A stretch of 64,000 nt of DNA from Epiperipatus broadwayi (lineage: Eukaryota; Onychophora; Udeonychophora; Euonychophora; Peripatidae). Positions 10,762-20,639 of this stretch are shown here, piece by piece. Every line of letters starts with the position of its first letter. Within the stretch, counting starts at the first letter, position 1. Below the pieces are notes generated by a model, which had not been told where the DNA came from, ran no database searches, and was given only the letters and a program-made list of their open reading frames with translations. The stretch is from positions 124,001-188,000 of the forward strand of contig JAQFVV010006716.1 of NCBI GenBank assembly GCA_028023455.1, given 5' to 3'. The position numbers and the translations under genes were made by a program.

Positions 10762-11475
10762 ATGAGTAAAGCACAGGCAACAAGATGGGTGAGAAAGGTA
10801 ATAAAGTATGCAAAACATTTGGATAAAGAATTTATATCAGTATACTTGTATAAAAGGTGGGATGATTGTATTAGGAGGATTGTTGACTGTTATAGTAGTA
10901 AGGAATTGGATAAAAGAATAGATGCATTAATAAAGAATAGGGAGTTGGAGAGATGAAGAACTAGTATGGAGAGTAAAAAGAGTTTAAATATATATAGAAG
11001 TAAATGGAACATTGGGTGCAAGTTATTTTATGATAATAGTAAGTAAAGTAGTTTATTGTTTAAGGCTTGAACAGGATCTTTAGCAACAAAAGAATATACA
11101 TGTAAATAGAAAAGTATGGGTGATTTATCTGAAAATTGTCTAAGCATCTAAATAGAAAAGTATGGGTGATTTATCTGAAAATTGTCTAAGGAAGGCATAG
11201 AAAATATTAAGCATCTGTTGATTGAATGTAAATGCTTGAAAGCAGAAAGTGTACAAATAATGAAATTATGGAAGAATAAGTTTGAACAAAGTGATTATAC
11301 AGAAAGTGGGTTATTGGCTTTTATGTTGGGTTTGGGAAAAAATAAGGGGGGATTTAAATATAAAGGTCATAGTGTTGACAAAGAATATGTTGTGAAAATG
11401 GGATGGAGCAGATTAGGCAAAAGTTTAGCGTGGGGAATGGAAGGTAAAGTGGCTAACAGGTTTTTTTGGGCATAG
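10762..11475 (+). pseudogene. LINE C-terminal region with broken cysteine motif
   Basis: Open pieces at 10762-10956 and 11182-11475 cover the region after RT. The second contains KEGIENIKHLLIECKCLKAE. The related copy at 20696 reads CKLCKEGIESIRQLLIEC, a C-x2-C...C motif of LINE C-termini. Here the His is kept (KHLL), but the C-x2-C pair is disrupted by a 46-bp local duplication just upstream. In the other copy the reverse holds: Cys pair kept, His changed to Gln. Confidence 0.75.
11104..11190 (+). repeat. 46-bp direct duplication inside the LINE
   Basis: AAATAGAAAAGTATGGGTGA and the following 21 bases occur identically at 11104-11144 and 11150-11190. The related LINE copy near 20785 has the segment once. 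The identity shows that the duplication is recent compared with the decay of the LINE, and it broke the cysteine motif. Confidence 0.9.
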
Positions 11476-11535
11476 TTGCTGAGAGATTCTTGACTCCATT
11501 TAAGAAGAAGTCACAATACATCACATCACAGATGC

Positions 11536-13865
11536 TTATCAACGTCATAAAGATTTAAAACACTTTTTATTCAAATATTAAGCAAATAAAAGATGATTAT
11601 CACAGTCCAAATTAGATATTCTATATTTTTATTGGTTATTTAGACTACCTTATGTTTATGAATGTTTTTAACTTTTGTTTGGCCTTAATAACATAACTAA
11701 ATTGAGGCCGCCATGAAATTATTTTTCCATCTATATTTGATTGTTAGCTGGAATAAAACTTTAATGAATATAAAACTACTGTTTTAACAAAATTATCTTT
11801 CATATTAATTACAAACATAACTCTGGTCACAATTTCATTTCACTCAACATCAAAGTTGTTTGTGCTGAGTGCAGTAATCAAAAGAGAAAATACAAAGAGG
11901 CAGGTTTATCACAAATAACACCCATATGATAAATACAAATGACTTGTGCATTGTATTGTCATGCAAATGGTATATACAAATTCACAAATGTGCATACTAA
12001 TTAACTTATAAGATCATTCTTTACATAGCTATCTTCATTTTATGAATATGACTGGTATGGTCAAAGGCAGTGCTAAAGGGATGTTAATTTTATAATCTTT
12101 TCTGCGTAGATGATTTTTTTCTAACTATTAAATTACAAACAAATAAAGAAAGAAATGCAAGATAGATTGAGTTACATGTATAAGAATAAAAAATATATAA
12201 AAAACAATTTTTTTTAAGAAAATAAAAATAAAACATTTATTAACTAGAACAATATAAATTCTTTGTCATGACATAAGTTAAAATCCTCTAAAAACATCAT
12301 AACATTAGATAAATATATATAATTTATATATATTAAATATAAATATTTTCAAGTGAGTGAAATAACTATGAAGCAAAAAAGTACCTCTTAGAATCATTTC
12401 TGCTTGATAAAAAATGTGAATAAATGTCATTTTGTACATTTTGAGTTTTGCAATTTAAGGTTTGGATTAAAAGAGTTTATTTTTAATAACAGCTGCCATC
12501 TAGTAATAATAATGAAAGCTAACATATATATGACATTTACCACCATTGAAAAGTATTTATTCTAAAATTTATGTAAAACTCTCAGTATAAAGATCATTCA
12601 AATTACATGAGTTACATCATAAATAAAAAAATCAAATGTAAGTTCCAATATAACTATCAATAAGTCACCTAAAAAGGGGTAATGTATCTTTAAAATTGGA
12701 ATGATTATTTGTTTTATTCAATCTTCTGTTTTCACTTTTTAATAGAGGTGTCAATAATTGTGTTTTTATTCGTAGAGGATCTCTGCTTTCTATTAGTATC
12801 ATGCCATCTACTGTAAACTTGACTAACTATAGTTGCAAATAACATTCCATTGAATTAATTGTATAAATTAAAAAAAACATATATTATAAAGAATATTGTT
12901 AGATTTGTAATGTTACAATAAAAAGTTGAAAAGGCAATTGATTTAAAAAGTAAATATCTACTTTACTGCCAAGACATAAATATAGAAAGCATAAGTAAAA
13001 TGTATTAATTACAAATAAAAAGTAAAAAAAAATAAATAGAAATATTATTGATGGTAGATCAAAAAGAGTAGCAAAATTAATTATTCATATTAAAATAAGA
13101 TATCAAATGTAAACAAATCAGCTATATATCTAAACAAGTTCTCAATGTAATGAAGCATAGAACTTTTACGTGAATATACATAATGTTTATGACCAGAATA
13201 AAGAACATTTTTAACTTTTCATGTGTGACTTTAATATTAAAGTGGTAAATGATTGAAATATGAAAGTACAGATTGTAAATGTGGTTATGGTGAAAGAAAT
13301 GGGAGGGAAAAAGAATTGAGGAGTTTGCAGATAAAAGAAAACTATATATGACAAATTCAATTATTTAAACAAATGCTAAATTGAAATTAACATAAAAGTA
13401 CGTAAATAAAATTATTATGGAATTGAAATATATTTTGACTAACAGAGAAAATCTATTTCAAGATTATAATTTTCTTAATTGATTTCACCACAGGAAAGGA
13501 TCATCAATTTGTGAAATGTAAAATACATTTTAAATATAAAACTCGAGAGGAAAAAAACTACTAGGAAAAAAATCAGTATTAATACTTGATATTTCTAATC
13601 ATCAGAAATATTTCAGTCAATATAAATTAAATATTGGAAAACATTTTAGAATGTTAACAGATTTTGAAGATGGCTGCCATTTGACTGAAATCAATATAAA
13701 TAATATTCTATTAACCCTACCATATTTCCTATTTCTGACATTTTTCTTTGTCTCACATGTCAACATAAAATATATGATAAAATGATTGTTACTTATCAGG
13801 AAAAAATAAATTTGACTTTATTTGATAGATATTTTTGTTTACTAACTGAAATAAATTTTAAATGT
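11536..13865. other. A+T-rich DNA, nothing recognised
   Basis: Very A+T-rich sequence with poly(A) and poly(T) runs. No frame of interest, RNA gene or clear repeat structure was seen. Confidence 0.6.
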
Positions 13866-14250
13866 TCACATTTTGTTTCTATAAATATTAAAAAAATGAG
13901 GATGTAAACAAAACAAAGATTTTACATGGCATTGTTTTTAGAAAGATTATTGTCAGTTTATAAAATCAAAATATTTTTTATTTTTGATTATTTTTTAAAA
14001 TGTGAATGAATATTTTTTTATTTCTCTTATATCTAATGAATTATGCTTTAAAAGTTTAAATTTTTTGAATATTTATCACAAAATTATAATATTTTCTTAC
14101 TGTAAATATAACGTAGATTGTTTACATCAAAGCTAGAATTTTTTAATTTGCTTCAGGCTATATTTACATTAGCTGCTAATATAACATTATATTTTTTGAA
14201 AATAAAGAATTTCAAGTCAAAATAAATTATTAGTAATTTATATGTCTTGA
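13866..14250 (+). repeat. Dispersed repeat C, uninterrupted copy
   Basis: This block matches 15420-15643 plus 16573-16750, where the second copy is split by the Penelope insertion. Shared text includes TTAGAAAGATTATT...CAGTTTA, TTTTAAAAGTTTAAA, GCTTCAGGC and TAGCTGCTAATATAAC. It is non-coding and serves as a comparison site for the Penelope insertion. Confidence 0.8.
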
Positions 14251-14889
14251 TATCTAATAAATATAGTGCAAATTATTTTGTAAAAAAAATCTAAAACCAT
14301 AATAAATTTGTAAATAAACCTTTTTTTGCACCATTGAAAACTTCAATGTTATAAAACGCTGAAAATTTTACAGCTGTGGCAACACACAAGGGCTGAACAT
14401 GTCAGGGTGGGGCTTATGTCTATTGTAAGAGTGGAAATTTTGAATTTCGCACATTTTATTGCAAAATTTTCAGGAAAAAAATGTATTATACTAAAATATA
14501 CTATTTTGCATGCATTTTAATGTATAATACTTACAAAAAAAATTTACCAGGGGGTGAACTGGCCAAAGGACATTTTTTTGTCATCAAAAATGTGAAATGT
14601 TTAAGAATGGTAAAAAACATAACTGATATAAAAAAGGCAGAATAAATACTAAAAAAAAATATGAAGAAAAAAAGAAATAAATTTTTTTATAAATGATTTG
14701 TTTAGAAGAACTGACTGTCTAGTGTTTATAAATCAGTATAATAAAGGGTTAATAGTGGTGTAAAAAAAATCTAATTGCACATTGGTGTAGAAACATTATA
14801 GAAGAGAAAAATCTTGAAAGTGTATAACAACATTTGGAATTGAAAACAAACGTTTTTCTAACAGCAACAAATATCAATATACAATAGTG
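14251..14889. other. A+T-rich DNA, nothing recognised
   Basis: No gene. A slightly less A+T-rich patch lies at 14340-14440 without an identifiable feature. Confidence 0.5.
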
Positions 14890-15060
14890 CCAACAGTGTA
14901 AGCTATAATAAGAAATGGTTGCCAAAATATTTATGCATCAAAAACCACTACCTAGTGATACTCATCCAATATTCCTAAACTGGTTTCTAACTTGTGGCCT
15001 TCATCAGTAAGGAGCCATGAATCTGTGAGAACTAAATATATACATCTGGGTCTCATTTTA
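14890..15060 (-). mobile_element. Hammerhead repeat family, 15.0-kb copy
   Basis: A minus-strand fragment of the family best seen at 29344-30008 and 53262-53730. It covers the end region (CAATAGTGCCAACAGTGTAAGC-like), the hammerhead and the sequence beyond it. No target duplication was found. It lies 0.7 kb from the Penelope fragment at 15644. Confidence 0.75.
14964..15022 (-). ncRNA. Hammerhead ribozyme motif, core intact, helices weakened
   Basis: On the minus strand CTGATGA (complement of 15001-15007) is followed by stem II GGC-CACAA-GTT, then GAAAC and GTT as cleavage triplet. Stem I arms ATTCAT/TCCTTA against TAGGAA/TTGGAT pair with two mismatches. All core bases are present, but stem II relies on two G-U pairs, so activity would be weak at best. 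Confidence 0.65.
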
Positions 15061-15419
15061 TGTGGTAGATAGTTTCTTCAAAAAATGCACATAAAAGAAA
15101 TCGCATAAAAATAGACTTAACTTACCTTAAAAAATGGGGGCTAGGTTCTGTAATTTTTCAGAAATTGCATAGAAGCAAAGCAATAAGGAAAAATTACTTT
15201 AAAATCTGCATTAAAAAAATAAGAAAAAAAATATGACTAATATAAAATTTCAAATATTTGAAAAAAATTATTACAAGACAAACTTTTTTTATTAACTACA
15301 ATATTTAATTTTACATTTTTTCATACATATTTTAATCATTACTGCTATTTAAGAATATGCATTCATTTGTGGACTGGTAAGAAATCAGATTTGTGGTGTG
15401 ATGTACAACTAGTGCCACT
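15061..15419. other. A+T-rich DNA, nothing recognised
   Basis: No gene or repeat was recognised between the hammerhead fragment and repeat C. Confidence 0.5.
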
Positions 15420-15643
15420 TTCAGTCTTGTGCTGTGTTAATGGTTTTCTGTTTCTATATTTAAAAAATAAGATCACAATCAAAACAAAAAAATTAGAAAG
15501 ATTATTTTCAGTTTACAAAATCAATAAAATCTTCATTATTTATTTTAACAATCTAAAAAATTATTTATTTCTGTTATATCTAACAAAATACATTTTAAAA
15601 GTTTAAAAGTTTTGAATATTTATTGCAATATTTTTATACATAA
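15420..15643 (+). repeat. Dispersed repeat C, left part of split copy
   Basis: Matches 13866-14095. The match resumes at 16573-16750 after the Penelope insertion. An open frame across 15367-15606 is an accident of this repeat. Confidence 0.75.
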
Positions 15644-15813
15644 ACATTACAAGCATAAAGCTAAACTAGTCAATATAAAATCAAAACTACCCCAAATCTA
15701 AAATTAAACCAGACCAGCATAAAAATAATATTAAAACACAACCTAAGGTTTCACTGCTACAAGCAGACTTCTCAAGTGTAAAGAACTACAAAAACTACAC
15801 AATATATATAATA

Positions 15814-16257
15814 TTAAAAACTACCCACAAATCCATTCACTTCCCATCCACCCTTGATATTAAAAGAACTCTTAAATAAGTTAATTGCTTCAGAATAATA
15901 AATTTTCAATAATAAAGACTCTTTAATTCTTCTTTTGATTTCATTTCTCTCAAAGAAGACAACCTTAGCTTCATCAAAATCAATAGTGTGGCCTGTATCT
16001 TTTTCATGGACATACAAAGCAGTACTAAGATATCTATTTTTAACTCTACTTTTATGAACCTTTATTCTTTCATTTAAACTCAAACTACTCTGACCTATGT
16101 AAACCTTCTTACAAAATAAACAAGGAATAAAATATACCACACCAGAAATAGTCTTTCTATCAAAAACTTCTTTTGTATTATTTAATAAATTATTCAATGT
16201 AACACCCCTTTTCCAAGCAATTTTCTTATTTCCAAACAATTTACTATTTCTACACAC
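15814..16257 (-). pseudogene. Penelope GIY-YIG endonuclease domain, N-terminally truncated
   Basis: A 147-residue open frame, the longest coherent one in the window, is the C-terminal endonuclease of a Penelope-like element. SGVVYFIPCLFCKKVYIGQS (residues about 38-57) holds the GIY-like GVVY, the two-Cys linker typical of Penelope GIY-YIG domains, and YIG. The conserved Arg (NERIKVHKSR) and His (ALYVHEKDTGHTIDF) follow, then a Glu-rich helix (KRRIKESLLL). The family protein is a reverse transcriptase of several hundred residues with this nuclease at its C-terminus; here the RT is lost. The Met start falls at the truncation and is not biological. The intact frame suggests recent insertion. Confidence 0.9.
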
Positions 16258-16425
16258 AATTTTGATGAAGCTAAGGTTGTCTTCTTTGAGAGAAATGAAA
16301 TCAAAAGAAGAATTTAAGAGTCTTTATTATTGAAAATTTATTATTCTGAAGCAATTAACTTATTTAAGAGTTCTTTTAATATTAATGGTGGATGGGAAGT
16401 GAATGGATTTGTGGGTAGTTTTTAA
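16258..16425 (+). pseudogene. Inverted copy of the GIY-YIG C-terminus, with stop
   Basis: On the plus strand the sequence encodes FDEAKVVFFERNEIKRRI, then TAA near 16315 where the other copy has a Lys codon, then the same ending (GGWEVNGFVGSF and stop). It starts abruptly within the domain at the head-to-head junction, where microhomology (ATTTTGATGAAG-like) is seen. Confidence 0.85.
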
Positions 16426-16459
16426 TAGTATATATAATGTGTGGTTTTTTTGTAGTTCT

Positions 16460-16510
16460 TTACACTTGAGAAGTCTGCTTGTAGCAGTGAAACCTTAGGT
16501 TGTGTTTTAA
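16460..16510 (+). ncRNA. Degenerate hammerhead-like motif in Penelope 3' region
   Basis: ACACTTGAGAAG, a perfect CTGC-TTGTA-GCAG hairpin, then TGAAACCTTAGGTTGTGT. This has the layout of the Penelope hammerhead: stem I ACAC/GTGT, stem II, GAAAC, cleavage triplet GTT. The first core box is altered to UUGAGA. The minus-strand partner copy (complement of about 15720-15775) carries the same change. Confidence 0.5.
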
Positions 16511-16572
16511 TATTATTTTTATGCTGGTCTGGTTTAATTTTAGATTTGGGGTAGTTTTGATTTTATACATAA

Positions 16573-16750
16573 GTATAAATCTATTATTATTATTTACTCA
16601 TTAGTATAAGTAAGTTATTTACATGGAATCTATAAATCTAAACACAGCTTCAGGCCATATTTATGTTAGCTGCTAATATAACCTTATATTTTTGAAAAAA
16701 AAAAGTATTTCAAGTCAAGATAAGTTATTAATAATTTAAATTTCTATAAA
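16573..16750 (+). repeat. Dispersed repeat C, right part of split copy
   Basis: Matches 14100-14250 (GCTTCAGGCCATATTTATGT onward), resuming after the Penelope insertion. Confidence 0.75.
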
Positions 16751-16787
16751 GCAATAAGTCCAAAATAAAACTCAATGATTTTTAAAT

Positions 16788-17035
16788 CCAGGCTTGTTTG
16801 CTTATATACTCACACAAATATGAACACAGTTCAGTATCTATACATTTTGCTGTCTTTAGTGCAGTGCTCCAGAACCAAGGCTTCTCACTGATGAAGACCT
16901 CAAGTTAAAAATTAGTTTTGAGATATTGAATCAGTAGGCACTAAATAGGGATTTTAATTCACTAACCTTCTAGCATCCATTTATTAGTACAGCTTGCAGT
17001 GTAGTAGATGGTGCATGTTTCAACTGCTTTTGTAA
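16788..17035 (+). mobile_element. Hammerhead repeat family, 16.9-kb copy
   Basis: A rearranged copy. 16788-16835 (AGGCTTGTTTGCTTATATAC) is in minus orientation, whereas 16850-17035 is in plus orientation and includes a decayed hammerhead and the CTAGCATCCATTTATTAGTA end segment. The inverted joining matches the foldback habit of the family. Confidence 0.65.
16874..16934 (+). ncRNA. Decayed hammerhead motif
   Basis: CTGATGA at 16888-16894 is intact and stem II GAC-CTCAA-GTT can pair, but GAAAC has become AAAAT and stem I has two or more mismatches. Predicted inactive. Confidence 0.55.
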
Positions 17036-18035
17036 GCAGAAATAATGATGATGATAAAGTTAGTACTTCAATAAAAGAAAAGAGAAAATATTTATTAAAG
17101 AAGAGAAGTCACATCATGATTATGTAAAAAATTCTATAAAGAGACTACACAGTAATAAAGAAAATGTATTATCTCCAATTATGGTCTGAATTGCTCAGCA
17201 TTTTAATTAAGTAAAGAAGTGAAATGTGTAATTAATTTATAAATAAGATTTGAGCTTCAGAAAATTAAAGTGAGGAAATTTGTTTATGATATTTTAAAAG
17301 CAGCAAGAGAAGTAATATTTAAAAAAATATTGGCAAAACTATCTAGTGTAATAGTTTGATTTGTATAGCACAAAAAACTAATGTTAGAAACCAAGCAATG
17401 ACCAGCAACTCACAGTCTTTGTGTAACATCAATATAAATATTATCACAAACAATGCCAAATTGAACATCATTTCCTATGCTGCCACAACAATTTTCACAT
17501 GACCAATGCATCTGATGTTAGTATATGTATCCTATTTCTTATATCCTGCTGAGGTCAGGGAGATACAAGATATACTTAAAACTATACAAAAACTAATTCT
17601 GATAAAGAGGGCACAAATGTGAGATGTAGTGCTTACATAAATAAATTTATTAGTGACAATAACAAAAAAAAATTAATCTAAAAAAGATTAAATGATTAGA
17701 TTTGAAGATTATATTAAGTTTGTTGCAAAAACAAATAATTAGTGATTGAACAAATAATCATCATTAATTAAATACAATAGAGGGACCTTATGTTATATAT
17801 CTCCTAAACGTTTTGCAGCTGTTTTTAGAATAAGTATTTTGTAAATTAAAATAAGAAGAGTAAAAAATAAATGTAGATTATTAAACTATCAAATAATGTA
17901 ACATTAAATATAGAATGTTGTTAGGAATATTTTAAACTTTATTTAAGTTTTCCAGTTACCTTCAGCTGCTAATAATATCACTCAGTTTAATATACAGCAC
18001 ATTGTTTTGAGTGTTATTGTTCTCTTTCATTCAGA
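17036..18035. other. A+T-rich DNA, nothing recognised
   Basis: About 1 kb without a supported gene or repeat. Confidence 0.5.
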
Positions 18036-18135
18036 AGGTAGATGGCCTCACCACTGGCAGTAATAGCAAAGGAATCAAACTTGGACCTTTATATTCTTGA
18101 CTACTGAATTTTAAACTAACCCTCTAATTGAGCCA
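18036..18135 (-). repeat. tRNA-derived SINE fragment
   Basis: On the minus strand this reads AAGTTTGATTCCTTTGCTAT near the B-box position, followed by ACTGCCAGTGGTGAGGCC. It matches the SINE body at 25943-26035 and 19306-19395. It lies tail to tail with the next, plus-strand SINE. Confidence 0.65.
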
Positions 18136-18235
18136 GCAGAACGGCTCAGTTTGTTAGAGCATTGTCATTAATCTCAATATTTAAGAATCTAAAGGTGCAG
18201 GTTTTCCATGCTAGTATTGTTACCACTTAGACCAC
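18136..18235 (+). repeat. tRNA-derived SINE
   Basis: GGCTCAGTTTGTTAGAGC at 18143-18160 is a clear polymerase III A box of the tRNA type. A decayed B box (GCAGGTTTTCCATGC) follows at about 18199-18213, then CTAGTATTGTTACCAC. With the copies at 18036 and 25943 this defines a tRNA-SINE of about 100-150 bp. It is not a functional tRNA: the cloverleaf arms do not close. Confidence 0.7.
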
Positions 18236-18283
18236 ATTTGGCAGAATAGCTCAGTTGATTAGAGATTACTTTAAAATTCAGTT
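18236..18283 (+). repeat. tRNA-SINE, left half, split by a transposon
   Basis: TAGCTCAGTTGATTAGAG at 18247-18264 is an A box. The SINE is cut after TTAAAATTCAGTT and resumes at 19306 with CTAAAATTAAATATTCAATA...CCAGGTTTGAC...CTAGTACTGTCCCTGGTCAG. Confidence 0.7.
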
Positions 18284-19305
18284 CTGGTTGATTAGACATG
18301 TATGATGCTTGATGGCATTGTTTAGGTGCTAAAACACCTAAAAATATCATTTACACCATCCAATATTGTGAAACAACATCATTTTCTAAAATGAAATAAT
18401 TACATTTTTAAAATTACATTATACATTTCATCGCATGTTGACATTTTTCAAACTACTTTTAAACAATTTACAAAGCAACATTATTTTCTAAAATGGTATA
18501 TTTAGCATTTTAAATGACATTATAAATGTTAGCGGATAGTTCTGGAATGTGCAGGTCCCAGGACCAAAGTTTTTGGTGATCCCAAAACAACATAAATTTT
18601 ACTTATCTCATAGCTGCTCTTTATCTGTAAAAATAGGACACTATTATACACATTACAGGCTGAAATTCTGCAAAGTAGTTGTAAGCAATTTACAAACCAA
18701 CATATTTTTATAAAATGTAAGAATTAAATATTTCTGAAATCGAATAAGTGCCAGGGATCAACGTTTTTGATGATCCAAAGGATCATTCAAAAGATGCAGT
18801 ACTGTGATCAAATCAAGCTTCTGATTTCCAAATAATGTTCAACCTCAGGCATTTAATTTGTCTCCTAGCTGTTCTCACACAAATGTGCCTTTTCATGTGA
18901 ATTCTGTAAAATTGTGTTTGTCTCTACACTTTGCAATTTTTTTTCACCTTCTAATCTGTGTAGGGAAGTGTGACAATGGGCTTACAATTATTAGTATGTA
19001 ATACTATGTCAGGTAGGATGTAAAATCATTACTTTGAAATGCAGATTATTAAGAGTTATGGTCAGTTGAATTCCATACACCCTCACATGATGCGGTAGCA
19101 GTCTGTAAAATGTGCACCTTTGCATAGTGTCACAAAACACATCAGTGAGCCATAATATTTGTGTGCAATGCAATATAGGCTCACAATGGCTAATATGAAC
19201 ATTACTGTTCTATAGGTTGTAAACTTCAGGCCACATAAATGGCATTTTTATGTGTTTTAGCACATAAACAATGCCATCAAGCAATGTGCATGTCTAATCA
19301 ACCAG
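18284..19305. mobile_element. 1.0-kb non-coding element with ~68-bp TIRs
   Basis: Terminal inverted repeats 18284-18352 and 19238-19305 both begin CTGGTTGATTAGACATG and match well over about 68 bp. Inside are imperfect direct repeats: AACATTATTTTCTAAAATG-like text at 18370, 18470 and 18700, and GATCCAAA-type blocks at about 18570 and 18770. No transposase frame is present. Flanks share TAAAATT, compatible with a short (7-8 bp) TSD inside the SINE. This is a non-autonomous DNA transposon (MITE-like); superfamily not assigned. Confidence 0.8.
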
Positions 19306-19395
19306 TACCTAAAATTAAATATTCAATAATCTAAAAATCCAGGTTTGACTTATATGCTAGTACTGTCCCTGGTCAGGCAAGCAATACCTGAAATA
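19306..19395 (+). repeat. tRNA-SINE, right half
   Basis: Continues the SINE interrupted at 18283, with B-box-like CCAGGTTTGACTT and the conserved tail ATGCTAGTACTGTCCCTGGT. Confidence 0.7.
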
Positions 19396-19724
19396 GAAGA
19401 GTAAATAATACCAATTGAAACCTTGTGTTATGTACTAATCTGTGTGCTACTATTAACAATTGAATGTAATTGGAAAATTTAAATAAAGTTTAAAATGTTT
19501 TTAAGACATTCAATATGCAATGATACTTTGATCAAATTAATCCAATATATGAGTTCAACTTAAATACTATCATCACAAACCTTCTGAAAAACATCAAGGA
19601 GATAATTTAAGTTAGCTAGATATTTTCTATGTGATGTCATTTATTTTGAAAGTAATACTTGAAAGTTTGGGAATTGTTGAAACTCTTATCAGATGAAAAT
19701 AATGAATTAAATATAAAGGTCAAG
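19396..19724. other. A+T-rich DNA, nothing recognised
   Basis: No gene or repeat was recognised. Confidence 0.5.
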
Positions 19725-19785
19725 CATTGGTGGCTTTGTGGTTAGCGTAGAGCTGCCCCGGTTTCACTTCCTGGTCAACGCTTTG
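19725..19785 (+). repeat. tRNA-like SINE fragment of another type
   Basis: GGTGGCTTTGTGGTTAGCGT resembles a polymerase III A box (TGG...GTGGTTAGC), and GTTTCACTTCCTGG lies where a B box would. It differs from the SINE at 18136. A short relic. Confidence 0.5.
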
Positions 19786-20348
19786 ACATATGAAAAAAAA
19801 AGTAAAGATAAATTCTAAAGAGATTAAGGAAATGTTTAATAGATTTTCTCAAAAATAAAATAATATTGATAATCATGATATAGAAGGTGTTGGTCATATT
19901 ATTAATACAGATAGATACATAATAGATAAAATTAATCATAGAATTAAAATTGATTGAAATGCTTTGATAGAAAGACATTGATAATAAAAGATAATATAAT
20001 ATGCCTATGTGTAAAAGAAGTATTTTTAATGGATACACTTTACCAGTTCTTCCTTTAAGTTCATTATCAAAATAAATTATTTTCTTTTCATGTTTTTAAA
20101 CACATTTCTTATTTTTCAAACATTTTATAAAAATATAGTGATTTTGTTTGTTTTCTAAATGAATAATATTATTTCCATGTCTTCAAAACCATTAAAATTT
20201 TTGCTTTATTTTTGATGGCAAAAAACAAAATGTAGTGATTAGTTTATTCTGTTGTGGTCTGGTATAAATATGACAATAATGACTTCACCAATGGGTGGAA
20301 CATATTTTCAATGAACACTAAATTGGAGCTAATAAAAACATGTATCAG
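19786..20348. other. A+T-rich DNA, nothing recognised
   Basis: No supported gene. A minus-strand open frame (19775-20038) has low-complexity Ile/Tyr/Phe/Leu composition and no family signature. Confidence 0.5.
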
Positions 20349-20569
20349 ATCTATATAACTATTAAAGCATTAATTTGGGTTCAAATCTTAGGGATTAATG
20401 GATATTCAAGCTTTTAGACTGAAGAGTAAAATGGTGTTGAAAGTGATTGCAACGTGAGTTATTCATGCAATCACTTTTAACTCCATTTTATTCTTCAGTC
20501 TAAAAGCTTGAATATCCATTAATCCCTAAGATTTTGAACCCAAATTAATGCTTTAAGAGTTATATAGAT
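20349..20569. mobile_element. 221-bp foldback element (103-bp arms)
   Basis: The arms 20349-20451 and 20466-20569 are inverted repeats over about 103 bp with only a handful of differences and one indel, separated by a 14-base loop. Outer ends are ATCTATATAACT and its complement. No coding capacity. It could be a foldback MITE or the inverted-copy part of a retroelement. Confidence 0.88.
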
Positions 20570-20639
20570 ATTATATTCTCATTAATAAAAGCAAAATCCA
20601 GAATTTGGTCTGAGAATAGAAATTTAAATTGACTCCCAT

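Larger units (their letters stand above)
8940..11535 (+). mobile_element. Non-LTR retrotransposon (clade unassigned), decayed
   Basis: A plus-strand LINE with a linker region, RT motifs and a C-terminal cysteine motif spread over four broken open frames. It ends in an untranslated tail, GGGCATAGTTGCTGAGAGATT, then ACATCACATCACA. The same tail and zinc-finger region recur at 20640-21190, so this is a family with at least two copies. It differs from the RTE family beside it. I do not assign a clade; CR1, I or Jockey-like elements are possible. Confidence 0.85.
15644..16560 (-). mobile_element. Penelope-like element fragment with inverted partial copy
   Basis: A 5'-truncated Penelope-like element on the minus strand (16257 down to about 15680) lies head to head with a shorter plus-strand copy (16258-16560). 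Arms 15681-15980 and 16258-16560 are inverted repeats over about 300 bp. TTTTATACATAA occurs at 15632-15643 and 16561-16572, a likely 12-bp TSD. Truncated copies joined to an inverted partial copy are typical of Penelope-like elements. Repeat C is interrupted at this point, confirming an insertion. Confidence 0.88.

Noticed and set aside
18143-18264. Possible tRNA genes from the two A boxes
   Set aside because: Acceptor, anticodon and T arms do not close and the B boxes are decayed; SINE heads are a better fit.
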